Positions 44,070 through 55,600 of a stretch of DNA of 64,000 bases are shown in pieces; position 1 is the stretch's first letter; each line of letters opens with the position of its first letter. The notes beneath the pieces were generated by a model. The model was given only the letters and a program-made list of their open reading frames with translations, made no database searches and had not been told where the DNA came from. This DNA is from Isoetes taiwanensis (Eukaryota; Streptophyta; Lycopodiopsida; Isoetales; Isoetaceae), in assembly GCA_021234155.1 (NCBI GenBank), contig JAJEKV010000102.1, positions 186,001-250,000 on the forward strand, in the 5' to 3' direction. The translations under genes and the position numbers were made by a program.

Positions 44070-45868
44070 AAGAGGAAAGGGTAAAGGAAAAGGGAGGAGG
44101 AAAGGGGAAAAGTGAAGGGCAAAAAGGCATGGACAAAAGGGAAAGAGGGAAAGAAGAAAAGGGCAGGGGAAAAGGGAAAGAGAGAGAAAAAAAAAAAGGA
44201 GAAAGAGAAGGGAAAAATGACACTGAGAAAAGGGAAAGAGGGAAAGGGAAGGGAAAAGTGAAAAAAAGGAAAAGGGTAGGGGTGGAAAAGGGCATGGGAA
44301 AAGGGGAAAGGAAAAAGGTGGGGGGAAAAGAAAGAGAGGACATTGGGAAAGGGAAAAAGGGGGGAAGGGTGAAGGGAAAAGGACAAGAGGAGAAGGAAAA
44401 GAGAAAAGGGAAGGAAGAATGGGAAGGAGGAAAAAAAGGGGAAAAGGGGAAGAGAAAAAAAAGAAGAAGGAAGAGGGAAAAGGGATGAGAGGGAAAAAAA
44501 AAGGGAAAGGGCATGGGAAAAGAGAAAGGGAAATAGTAACATATGAAGGAGAAAAGGGCAAGGGAAGAGGAAAGGGAAAAAAGGGAAGAGGAAAAAGGTG
44601 AGGAAAGGGAAAAAAACGGAAAAAGGAAAAAGGGGAAAAAAAATGATAGGGAAAAGGGAAAGTAAAAAAGAAATGGAATGGAAAAAGGAAAAGAGAAAAG
44701 GAAAGGAAAAGAGAGGAAAAGGGGAAAAAGGCATGTGGAAAAGGGAAAGAGAAAAGAAAAAAGGAGGAACGGAAAAAGGGGTGGAAAAGGAAAGGGGAAA
44801 AGGGCACGCAAAAAGAGAAAAAGGGAGAGGGTGAGGAAGGGGAAAGGGGAAAAGAAAAAGGAAATGAGAGGATAAAAGGAAAGAGAAAAAGGGACGCTGG
44901 AAAGAGGAAAAAGAAGGAAAAGGGAAGGAAAATGGCAGAGGGAAAGGGGAAGTAGAAAAGGGTAAAAAGAAAGGGGAAAAGGAAAAAGGGGGGAAAAAAA
45001 AGAGAAGGAAATGGAGAATGTGAAGGGGAAAAAAGGCAAGAGGAAAAGGAAAAAAAAAGAGAATGCAAAAAGGGAAGGAAAAAAAGGCATGGAAAAAAAA
45101 GGGAAAAGGGAAAAGGAAAAGGGAAGGAATAAATGAAAGGGAAAGGGAGTAGGAAAACGAAGGGGAAAAGGGCACCATCAAAAAGGGAAGAGGGAAATGG
45201 GGAAAAAGAGGAAAAGGGAAGGAAAAAGGGAAATGGAAAAGGAAATGAAAAATAAAAAGGGGGGGGAAAGTGGAAAAAGAAAAGGGAAAAAAGCAAGAGG
45301 AAAAAAGGAGGAAGAGGAAAGGGTGAACAAAGGGTAAAAAAAGAGAAAAGAGGTATGGGGAAAAGGGGGACGAGGGAAAGAAAGAGCAAGAAAAAGAAAA
45401 GAGAAGGAAAGAATGTCATGGAAAAAGGAAAGGGAAAAAGGAAACATAGAGAGGGGAAAAGGGGAAGGAAAGGGTGGGAAAGGAGCAAAATGGAAGGGAA
45501 AAAGGAAAGGAAAAAAAGCATGGGAAAAGAGGAATGGAGAAAGGGGAAAAGAGAAGGAAAAAAGGCACAAAAGGGAAAAGAAAGGGGAAAAAAAAAGAAG
45601 CCAAGAAGAGAAGGAAAAAAGGGGAAGAGGGAAAAAGAAAAGAGGGAAAAGGGTGGGGAAGGAGGAAAAAGGGAAAGAATCCACCAGGAAAAAGGTTTGG
45701 GAAGAAGGGAAAGGGAAGGGAAAACATAGGGGAAACAAGGATGTGAAAAAAAAGAAGAAAAAAAAAAAAAAGAAAGAAAGAAAGGAAGCATGGAAGGAAA
45801 ATGAAAAACAAAAAAAGGAAAAGGAAAAAGGGAAGTGTGAAAAACGAGAAAAGGAAAAAAAAAGAGTA
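44070..45868 (+). repeat. 1.8-kb polypurine tract
   Basis: The plus strand is almost entirely A and G, built from variants of GGGAAAAGGGAAAGG with rare GGCA or TG interruptions. The minus strand therefore gives long Phe/Ser/Pro/Leu-rich open frames (up to 640 codons) with no biological meaning. Such homopurine-homopyrimidine DNA can form triplex (H-DNA) and is prone to expansion. Confidence 0.95.
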
Positions 45869-46004
45869 AAGCAACACAAAGAATGGTATCGAATATGTTA
45901 ACAATGGAGCACTTTTCGGTTATTCTCTCATTGCTATTGTGTATCATTTATGGTCTCAATTTATGCTCAAAGAAACGGCAACTGCTCCTAGTTGTTTTAA
46001 TTAA

Positions 46005-46667
46005 TTTAAAAAAAAAAAAAAACTATGTATTGTTAGTAAAATTGAAAAAAGGCCATAGGTAGTTTTATTGATTTTTTTGCAAAATAGCACTTGAAACAAC
46101 GGGTCTTTTGTTGATAAAAACAACACTTCAACGCCGCTTTTTATTTTCACGGTTCTTTTTTTACACTTTCATTTATAGCATTGTAATTTAATTCTTCACG
46201 TGTTGTAATTTAGTTTTTCATGTGGATTTCTTTGAAAAATTATGTATGTTTTTAGGGAAACTAATGTCAACTTAAAAACTACAAGTAGAGAAAAAAAAAC
46301 AACACGATAGAAAAGGAAAAACAACCTGCCTGCTTTAGTTTTCCACATGTAAGAATATTCAAATCTAGATGTGTTATTTAGAAGACAAACAACGATTGGC
46401 TCCTCCAAAAACAATAGTCAAGAAAAACCACACGCTGACAAAAATCCGCTAAAAAACAAAAGGAAAAAAAAAAGGACACGCTGAACAAAAAACAAAAAGG
46501 TGCCAAAACCACCGGGGGAAATTTTGCCAAAACCACCGCCTCTTTGTGCAAATCCGGATAAACGGGCCACATGGACTTTTGGGGCCATTTTACTGTTGTT
46601 TTTGGCATAAAACAACACTTCCGTACAACTAAAAAACAACTGTGGACCAAAAATTGGGGTCAGTGTG
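46005..46667 (+). repeat. AT-rich repeat family X, copy 3
   Basis: The right ~140 bp, ending GGGGTCAGTGTG at 46,667, match copies 1 and 2. Upstream are AACAACACTT and CACGTG-like motifs shared with copy 2. The left boundary is unclear and may lie near the polypurine tract. Confidence 0.6.
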
Positions 46668-47035
46668 TTCGGTGTATGCACTGGTCCACATCTGTGTGCC
46701 TGCACATTCCATAGCGAGAACCACTGGGCTTGCTTGTCTTTCCAGCAGGCTTTGAGTCGATGCGGGCCCATCGCCACTGCCAAAGCAAGGTTGGGCAGCC
46801 GGGCTTCATCCATAGCCATTGTGAAAGACAAACAAAGACTTTGGTTCATGAATCGAAGACATGTTTGTGCAGCAGCAGTGCTGGAGAAAAGAAAGAAGGG
46901 CGGCTTCTTTCCTGCCATAGCTGCCCTACACACGCCCCAAGAAGCAGCATCTAGGAGATCGTCTTCGTGACAGACAGGAAATTTATTCAATCTAAGACCA
47001 AGCTAGTCAAGGTCCCAAGTGCAAATGACCTAAAC
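46668..47035. other. no recognisable gene
   Basis: An open frame runs 46,665-46,970 on the plus strand without a recognised domain. No other signal. Confidence 0.35.
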
Positions 47036-47375
47036 TCGACCTCCAAAACGCTGACCCTTCGAGAACCTAGTAGCATGTAGGGTTTATGTTTCGGAGGCCA
47101 TGTCCTAGTAGCAAGATATTGTTTGGGTTCATTCTGGATGGCTGATGGTTTCAAAGTCTATGTTTTTCCATGGCTCTATATGCATGCTTAAAGATGGTGC
47201 ACTGAGTTATCCATGAAAACGGCCACGTTTCAAAATTATATTCAACCTCCAAAATGCAAACCCTATGGGAACCTAGTAACCCTTTGATGAAAACTCGATC
47301 TTCAAAACATAAACTCTTCAAGAAGCTTGCAACACACAGGGTTTACATTTTGGGGGTCATATCCTAGTCAGATTC
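47036..47375. repeat. foldback hairpins related to 36.4-36.8 kb
   Basis: CGACCTCCAAAACGCTGACCC pairs with GGGTTTATGTTTCGGAGGCC (47,036-47,100), and CCTCCAAAATGCAAACCCTA with AGGGTTTACATTTTGGGGGT (47,248-47,370). Same foldback family, diverged. Confidence 0.6.
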
Positions 47376-47500
47376 GACTAAGATCTTGCACAGTGTCATC
47401 ACGTAGAGGGAGGGTATTGACACCAGAAGATGGACCCTAAAACCTTCGGGAACCAGCTTTTCCAAATGTGCTCTCGACCATATGACGTTTCCTGTGCCTG
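47355..47500 (-). pseudogene. unrecognised coding fragment copy d
   Basis: Minus strand encodes GPSSGVNTLPLRDDTVQD, matching copies a-c, and upstream ESTFGKAGS, which parallels the MERTFETNYF segment of copy c. Fourth copy in the window, next to the foldback hairpins as in copies a and b. Confidence 0.45.
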
Positions 47501-47696
47501 TCCACATTACAAGAGCAGGCTGCCATGGATAAGTAGGACGGGCAGAGAGATGAGAAGGCGGTCGAATTGGGCGGTTGGGGTTCTGACGGCGAAACTTTGA
47601 TCAGCGATATCTCTCTTATCTGGTGTCATATTTCGGCGTGCTTAGGCTCGTTGGAAAGCGTGTTCCGAGCTCTTTCCGGTGATGTATAGCATTAGT

Positions 47697-49320
47697 TGTT
47701 TTGCATGTGGTTTGTTGCCGCAAACAACTGATTTCCGGACTGGTTTGGATGTCATGGCTCCTGCCAGGCAGGCTGATGGGGGATCGATTGAGCCTCATGG
47801 CTTGGGGCTGAAGCCAAGGGAGATGGCGAGGAGGAAGAATCCTCCAAGAAAAGGGAAGGGCTGGGTCTCGCATGCATGAAGAGGCGGGGCAGAGGAAGTG
47901 GCATGCAATTGGTGGCGTAGATGAGGGAGCTCTTGGAATCCCCTTCTGTTGAGAGGTATGTGGATTGCTCTTCCTCTCAATATAATTCGAGACCCCAAGA
48001 GATTGTGTTTTGGAGACTCCGGTCTTGATCCCATCAAGCATGCCCCTTTGAAACCGATTCAGGATGCCCTCTTCCCCGCAGGCTTGGGAAGGGATCACTT
48101 GCTGGTGATGCCCTCTTCTAGGGTGCATGTAGTTGATGTGCCTCCCGGGATGCCCCTCGATACTTCTCAGATGCCAGGGGTGGCAGCCCCAACTCCGCGG
48201 CGCCCGGGCAAGGGAGCAATGTCACCGCTGTTCGTGATCATTTGGCCGGGTTTTCAGATTGGATCAAGCCGCAAGGTCCTGAGTGTAGGACCGCCTGCCT
48301 TCAAGAGGCTCAAATTTGTGGAGGATCATCACTGCTGGACCTGCAGCAGCCTCTTCCCAGACTCCATGGATAGATATTGATCATACCGCATATGTTCGCA
48401 CCATTGAGAATCTAGTTTCATTTGAGGTATTGGGCTACTTCATAGGTTACATATTGGACACGAGGAGGTTTAGCTCTTGGCTTGCCTGGACATCCGAGGC
48501 GGATTGGTTTGCCTGTGTATCGGGCCTCTCAAATTCCTACCAAATAATTTCTTCATAATCATGTTTGAGGCTGAGTCTTCCGTGCGACAATTGGTTAGTC
48601 GAGGGGTGGATACTTTGGGTGAATCTTATGTGTTGTATCGGGTATTATAATCCCAAGCAATGTCCACCAGTTCTTTGACAAATGGTTAAAACTCCGTGTT
48701 GGTGCCGCATTCGTGATCTTCCTCCCGACCGATGGTGCCCGATTTCTTAGTTTCTATGGCTAATGGCCCGGGTGTATATTTGGCTCATTCGACAGTGTGT
48801 CTCCAAGATCCGTGGTTGCTCGCCGCTTTTGGTACCGCGGCCCACTTCTCTTCCAAAGGCGTAGTGGTCCCCGCATTTTCTTCCGGGATTGAAGCTTTTG
48901 AATGGCTCGAGATCCGGCCGGATGTTTCCATCTATTGTGCTACCATCCCACCATGCTGATGATCCCGCTGGTGGTTGTGGGGATGTGGTAGGGGTTGCTG
49001 GGTGCTTATGGGGCCCGGATTCCCTGCTCCTCAGGCAACGCATGCAGGACCGTGGTGCGGGAGTGGAGTTGAACGAGGTGGTGTGGTTGGGAGAGGTGGT
49101 GGGGGACGAGGCCTGGGCGTGCTTGTTGGCCGGGCCCCATTGGATGGTGGGGCTACGGGACGGGTGGCTCGTGGGAGGGCCTCGATGATTTGGTTGTGGC
49201 TAGGTCCGAGGACGTGGCCGCGGGAGGGGGCGGGTGATCCCGTGGGGATGTCCCAGAGTGGTATGTGCCGAAGCATGAGGTGGCCGGAGCAGCCCGGTGG
49301 AGGTAGAGACTAGTGTGGCC
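47697..49320 (+). pseudogene. LINE ORF1-like region
   Basis: Position between leader and endonuclease fits ORF1. The frame pieces 47,949-48,380 and 48,316-48,558 (NLVSFEVLGYFIGYILDTRR) are joined by frame changes. A Gly/Arg-rich stretch follows at 48,975-49,313. No zinc knuckle is recognised, so this is assigned mainly by position. Confidence 0.4.
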
Positions 49321-49499
49321 CATGACTCTCATGGAGGTGTTCGGGGACTTCCAACACGTTGGAAGTGGAATCAACGTAGAGCAACCGTGGGTCACATTGC
49401 CGTGATTAATCCTCCGACTCTAGATGATGACTCGCGGGAGGGGCTGATGGCCCGTGGGTAGGCATGTGGGCCGACACTTTCTCCGGGATGAATAGGTCC

Positions 49500-50210
49500 A
49501 TCCTTTGTTGAATGTGCGCGGGTGCGCGGGTCCTAGTAGTAAGAGGGCCCGTTTTTTGGCACTTCTGCTAGCTGCGCCCCGATATTGTTTGCATTCAGGA
49601 GCATAAGTGTCACAGGGTGATATGTCTAGGCTCATGAATATGGTTGGTAGGCGCTTGCCCTTCTTCCGGGCGGACTAGTGGGGGTACTCTTATTGCTTGA
49701 GGATGGATGTGCGTGTCAACGCACTCGCAAATGCATAGGTTTGGCCTGCGGGCACAATTAAGTGGTTGGAGGGAGGGCAAGAGTGGGGGATTGTTAATGT
49801 TTATGCCTCTAATCGCCTTTCTCTCGGGTGCTTTATGGGCCACAGCTCGGAATAAGGCGTCCCTTGGTGGGTTGCGTGTCGCTTTGGTTGTTGTTAGGGG
49901 ACTTGAATATGGTAGAGCCGCAGTAGAGGATCGCTTCCGGGTTCGGAACCCAAGTTGTGCATGGGTTTGAGAGGGACCCGCTGGTCTCGCTTTGTTGCGT
50001 GGATTTGGCCTTGGTTGAGGTCCCCGGGACTTGTCTTTCACCTATTGTAATAGGCGATTGCGCGGGCCGGCCGTGGGACGCTTAGGCATGACCGTGTTAT
50101 GCTTCCCTTACGCGACCGGATGGTGTGCCCTCTTTGGCGCCAGAGTAACATTCTCGGCCTACCTCCATTTCTGATCATTACCCTCGTTTTGTCCAGCCAT
50201 GCAGCTTTGT
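49500..50210 (+). pseudogene. LINE AP-endonuclease-like domain
   Basis: Fragments of the EEP-type endonuclease that nicks target DNA. SSKRARFLALLLAA and then IVCIQEHK-like sequence are encoded at 49,530-49,608 (catalytic QE motif). GIVNVYASNRLSL is near 49,788 and GDLNMVE near 49,898 (the GDFN motif). They are in different frames, so the domain is dead in this copy. Confidence 0.6.
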
Positions 50211-50824
50211 TCTCAACCCCTCTAGGACGGTGTTCCGCTTGAACACCCGCCCGGGCCGATGCGCATTTCTCGCCAAAGGCCGAGTTGTGGCTTGATACCT
50301 TTTCATCTCTCTCAAGGGTATGTCCGTATGCAGGACCGCCTTTGGCCGTGGTGAAGCATTTTGCCAAGGTCTTTGGTAGGGCCGCGGTGCGCCAGAGCGC
50401 GCAGGAGTTGCATGGTCTCTATCCGAGTTGAGAGGATTCGCGCGCCTTTCCTCGATGGCATTAGGGGAGAATGCGGTGTTGCAAAGGTATTGTTGCTCGA
50501 GCAGGTTAAAGCTTGGAGGCATGTGTGAAGGCGGCCTTACCTGGTTGAAGGAGGGGACACAAGTTCGGTTTGTTCTTTAGAGCAGCCTTAGGCAATGCGC
50601 AGATGCAAAGATCTATGGCGCCCCTTGCTTTGCCCTGATGGCTGGACTTTGAGGATCCCGCTGATTTGCAGAGGTATGTGCATGCCCATTTCTCGTGTTT
50701 TTTCAAGGCAGCTTTTTCCTATGAGCAGTGAGATGCAGGAGCTTGTTTTGGGGTCGTTAAGCCATCTATTCTGGGCCACCACCAACAGGAGAGCTTGGAG
50801 CAGGAGCTCTTCAAAGAGGATTTA

Positions 50825-52110
50825 GCGCTGCATGTATGTGCATGGCCAAGGATAAATGTCCCGGGCTGGATGGCATCCCCGTGGAGTTCTTTTTCAGACT
50901 TATTGGGAGTGGGCTATACTAGGTGTACCTTGAGTTGTCCGCAGCCTTTCAAATGGATAGGATCTTGAATAGTGCATGCATTTCCTTGATTCCTAAGGTT
51001 AAGCAGCCTTCTACTATTAATGATTGGAGGCCTATCTTGTTGTCCCTCTCAGGTATAAGATTATTGGCGAAAAGCCCTAGCAGAGAAGTTGAAGCCGGTG
51101 TTGACTTCTTCCATTAGTAAGGTGTACCGGGTTTGTCCCCGGGAGGAACATTTTGACTAATGTTGCCGCAATTTTATGAGGGCCTTTATTGGGCCAAAAG
51201 GAGGTCATAGGCATTGCCTATCTTAAGCTTGACTTTGCCAAAGCTTACGATAGTGTCCGCTGGGGAGTTTTTGTCCGCCATGATGTTAGCGCGGTCTGTG
51301 GTCCATGCTTTACGTGAGACAACCATGAAGTCGATAGGTCGCAAGACTCGGCTGCGGTGGTGTGCCGTGGTAAACCCTCCACCTTTTTCTCCTTAGGCGT
51401 AGGGGTGCGCCGTGGGTGTCCTTTGGCGCCGCTTTCTGCCTCAGCTTGTTTTTGTTGCTGGAGGAGGGAGTGGTGGATGGGCTTCTGATGCGTGGATGGT
51501 AGCCAGCCAGATTATTAACCGGGCTTTGTCGATGACACTTTCCTTCTTGGTGGCGTAAGAGAGGAATTTATGGAATGTGAAGGGTTTGTTGGATACTTTC
51601 TCCTTGGCCTCCGCATTCTTCTGAATTGGGGTAAGTGTCCGCATTATGGGCCAAACCGACCGGGCCCCCCTTGTTTACGCTATTCCCTTGGAAGGTGCTT
51701 CCGTGTAATGTGTGTACTAAGTGTTGGGTATTCCCTTTGGAGGGATGTTTCCATGGGGAGGGTGTGGGATGAGATTTTGCAGGGTTGCATAAAAACCTCA
51801 ATTGGTGGAAGGGTAGCAAGTTGTCCATGGCGTGTAGGATCACTATTGCCAAGTCAAGACTTTGTAGCACTCATGTGTATACAAAGATCCGCAATGCTAG
51901 CTCCCCGAGGGTAAGATGCGTGCTTTGGATAAGATTGTTCAAATTTTGTGTGGGGCGGGATGATGAAGGGGCGGTTGTTAAAGTGGTTTGGTGGAAGTGT
52001 CTCCCCGAGGAGGATGGGGCTTGGCCATTCGGATTTGGCACCGATAGTAAGGTGTTGGTCTCCAAGTTTATTTGGAGCATTCTCGCAGATGGAGCATCTT
52101 CTCCTGGGTA
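50825..52110 (+). pseudogene. LINE reverse transcriptase
   Basis: RT motifs in order: CPGLDGIPVEFFFRLIGSG (50,855-50,910), NSACISLIPKVKQPSTINDW, LKLDFAKAYDSVRW (51,224-51,265, first catalytic Asp), RRGCPLAP (~51,412), then FVDDTFLL at 51,525-51,546, the F/Y-x-DD catalytic box. After 51,780 come NLNWWKGSKLSMACRITIAK and GAVVKVVWWKC, and the last coding before the interruption is SKFIWSILADGASSPG. The same block in LINE copy 2 reads SKFIWRIFIGKDDSPG. Several stops interrupt it. Confidence 0.75.
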
Positions 52111-52131
52111 AGGCCGTTGTTGCGCCTCGCT

Positions 52132-52684
52132 TGGGGTCCGGGTTCGAACTCGAAGACAGCCTCCGTGGAGGGACCCGTGGATCTAACAGAGAGTCCGGGG
52201 ACTATGTCACGCTGGATTTGCAAGAAGAGAAGAAGAAGAAGAAACAGTAACAAATGAGAGGAAAATGATAAGCTTCCTTGATATCAATGATGAACATACA
52301 TGAGCTCTCTAATAGAGAGAAAAACCGAAAGGAGACAAGACTCAAAACTCATCTAGCCATCATATGCTAGCTCTACTCATATATATAGTACAATGGCCTT
52401 GGGCCCAATATAGACACTGACCGATCTCGGTGCGTCAATTCTCGAAGGAGGCTGATTTGGTTTTTAAATGCCTAGAATCACGCTGACGACGACACCGGGC
52501 AAGGACGGGTCATCACTTGTCCGAGCGGGCTTGTTGTTGACTCCGGACGCAGCTTTGATCAAGGTGGGTTCGCCGCTTGGTCTTCACAGCCTTTGATGGC
52601 TGACCCGGTCGATCGAGGATCCTTGAGCTTGACCCGGTTCTGTCAGATGATGAATAGTCCCGCATCAGAGGCACAAGACTAACA
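52132..52684 (-). repeat. 3' LTR (left)
   Basis: Matches 62,579-63,150 through shared blocks GAACTCGAAGACAGCC, CCGTGGATCTAACAGAGAGT, AAGCTTCCTTGATATCAATG and TAGCCATCATATGCTAGCTC, ending AAGACTAACA. Read on the minus strand it begins TGTTAGTC. It contains a minus-strand TATA at 52,378-52,390. The left edge is accurate to a few bases. Confidence 0.85.
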
Positions 52685-52696
52685 CTCCCCCCACCA
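52685..52696 (-). other. polypurine tract next to the 3' LTR
   Basis: CTCCCCCCACCA on the plus strand is TGGTGGGGGGAG on the element strand, directly before TGTTAG of the LTR. This is the expected primer site for plus-strand DNA synthesis. Confidence 0.7.
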
Positions 52697-55600
52697 AACC
52701 ACACCTCGAGTGAAGAAAAGGAGGAAGGGTTTCGAGGGCGGAAGCCATCCGTTCGAAAGTGATCCTCACTCGAGTGAGGATCGCACCATTATGGTATTGG
52801 CTAATGAGATCCCCGCGGTTTGAAGAGCAGAGGAGTGTTTTGGCCAAGGGCGTGATCTCGCGTGATCAATAAGAAAGCGAGATCGCATCATGTCTTCAAG
52901 GGCGATGGGCGCCTCAAGAAATGTAATCGACATTCCATGAGGAGGCAGTGTCCGAGGCCAAAGGCAATCATTAATCGCATTCGGATTGCAAAGAAAAAAA
53001 TGGACGCCGATTTAAGGAGCTTAGCAAAATGCATTTGAGAGCAAAGACAAAAACCGCTTGAAGATGGATCGGGGATCGTGAGGTGGTGGCATTCTCGCAA
53101 GAAGGTGTCAAGACCATGAAGCGCATCCGCCGCTGCCAACCACGCCATTAGCAATATAGATCCACCGTGGTGGTATCCGAGAGTGGCACCTTCTTCCCAA
53201 TGTGAGCGGCGAACAAAACGCGGATCCCACCGGAGATCCGGCCGAGATCCGAGGTGGAGTCCATCCGCATGACCATCCATGACCTTGGTCCAAAAAAGGG
53301 AGGCGCCAATCAAGTCAGAACCCGGGGCGGAGGTACGCCTGTGGGAAGCATAGGGAGAAGGAACCATGCCCGCGGGCGGGTTGCCGAGCCGGTCTCCCCG
53401 AATTGATCGACAAGTTCCCGGATCAAGAGCTTGACACCAACGATCCCAAAGAGAAGCAGAGAGTTGAGAGTTGACAGAGGGCTATCCCATCCCATGGGGA
53501 CCGCCTTGCTATCCAACAGAGCTCGTGAATTGATTATAACCTATGAGGTGCCGTGATATAAATTTGGGCATAGGGAAGATCCCCTGATGTCCTAGATACT
53601 TCCTTATCAGCAGCCGCCCGGCCTGCCGAGAGATAAATGATTGGCAAGCTCGTGCATATACCCCCGATGAAGAGTTTGGGTCCGAAAGCATGATCCACAA
53701 GATATGGATTGTTATCCCGAAGCAACCATTGCACGCTGGGGTCACCCCTCGAAAAGAGTCGGCGTGGCCCATTTCCAAGTGTTCCCGTATCACCCGTGAT
53801 AGAAATCATGAAATATGTAAGCCATGGGCTGAACAACTCAAGGTGATAAAGTCCGATCGGCACAAAGGTATGAGATCAAAGACCACAAGGGCACAAAGAC
53901 AACCCTTTGTCTTCAATGGAGAGTTCGCCAACCAAGAAAATCTGGCAGCGTGCTCAAGGGAATATCCACAGTCCATCTCACGCCGCATGCCACTTCAAGA
54001 AAAGGAAGAGGTGGCGGCGAAAGCAACCACATAATCGCGGATAGCAGGAAGGAACCGGAAGTCAAACAGCATTCTGCTAAGAATGGCGGTATGGGGCCAA
54101 GTTTTGCTTTTGAGCCTCATCGCCAGATCAATAGCTTGTCGCACCTGTTGTTCAAGATCACGGATCCGGGTTGTCCTTTTCTAGCAAAGAAAGCGGATTG
54201 GTCACGGGCCCGCTTTCTGAGAAGTGTTGACCGAGGAGGATTTCCTGAGTATTGAGACGAAGCACCGGCAATCTCCGCCATCCAAGATCTTCGCTTTCGC
54301 ACCTCCGTAGCTGATCTTGAAGAGAGGTGAGCCGAGAGGTCCGTGGTAGAAAGCCGAGCCGCCAAGGAGGCAATTTGAGCCGGCCCTGCTCTGTAAGGTT
54401 TTGAACTTGAGTGCTGAAATTTTCACAAAGTTCTGAGTACAAGGCGCTGAGCTTAGCAATATTCAAGGCCCTTGGTACTCGTGGAGAGCTGCTTTGGACT
54501 TGTTGTGCTCCAATAAATTCTGAATTTCTGATTGAGCCGAGCCCGTTGATCCGCAAGTTGGCTGACTTGATCTTGTGCACTTTTGAGATCCAGATGAGCC
54601 CGTAAGAGAGCTTCGTGCTTGTCTTGAAGTTTGGCCTCCAAAGTTGCAACTTGGGCAAGTGGCAGCTTGAAGGTCCCGGTGTACCGCATCGAGGCCTCTA
54701 GTGCCTTTGGAACCCCGCCATAAGAGCCGCCTTGGGATTCTTGTAACTTGAGAGAGCAGCCTTTGAGCATCCCGGCCGACATCGATACAACAACCGACGA
54801 GGGTGTTGTGGTGGTGGAACCTACTGTTGCCCCGTTTGTGATGTTTGGGAACGATGGTGTGAACCGGATGGTGTAGCGGAGGAGGAGACAAAGGACATGG
54901 GTGTGCGGACTTTGGACATGACCAAAGGGAAGAAGGGCGGAAGTGCCACCGGGTTAGTCGCTGGAAGGGACCGAAAGTGGAATTATGAGAATTTTGTGGT
55001 GTGGAAGGGAAGTAATGACGATGAGGGCTTGAAAGTGGCCTCCCACGTAAACTTTCGAAATGGAAGTGGCACCTCGGCGGTCCACTTTGGAGAAGACGAT
55101 AGAACATCATTTGGGGCCAATCTATGTGGTGGTTGGAGTGTGTAGCGTTGATGACCAGGTTATAGAAAGGTTTATTGATATGGGTGTTCTTGATAGAATA
55201 CCCAAGGAACTTGCGCCACGTAAATTTAACAAAGGTTTCGTGGAGGTTTGTCGATATTGGTCGACGATGGACATTGGCATGATAAGGAGGTGCACCAAAC
55301 TCGCGGACATCTAGATCCCGTGATGGCGCAATTCATGATAAACAAGGGTGTGCAAGGGAATATGAAATACCCGTAAATCAAATGTTGAGTCAACTAAATG
55401 GTGGTGCCATCGACCACGGTGTAGCCATGCGGGCCGTTAACGATATTGGCGGCGAACCGCTGGGGCTGGTGGTCGATTTGGAGCCGGAAGTTCCATTTGA
55501 GAGAATTCAGAAAGCTTTTGTCGCTCAAATGATTTCTTTATTTGGGCCAACAAGGGCTTCAATAAAAAGTGGGGCCAAGAAGGATACAGATGCAAAAAGA

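Larger units (their letters stand above)
47540..52131 (+). mobile_element. L1-type LINE, 5' and central part (interrupted by the Ty3/gypsy element)
   Basis: A plus-strand non-LTR retrotransposon. The leader contains GGCTCGTTGGAAAGC and GAGCTCTTTCC, as in LINE copy 1. ORF1-like sequence, a Gly-rich stretch, endonuclease and reverse transcriptase follow in the normal order. At 52,131 it is cut by an LTR and resumes at 63,151 with the zf-RVT part, running past the window end. Many stops and frameshifts show long decay. The start coordinate is approximate. Confidence 0.75.

Noticed and set aside
43997-45947. Long minus-strand open frames (up to 640 codons, Phe/Ser/Pro-rich)
   Set aside because: They are read through the polypurine tract, which cannot encode stops in those frames. 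There is no domain or codon signal.
46418-46990. 190-codon minus-strand frame
   Set aside because: Spans the end of X copy 3 and unrelated flank. The same frame in the other X copies is not conserved beyond the repeat.
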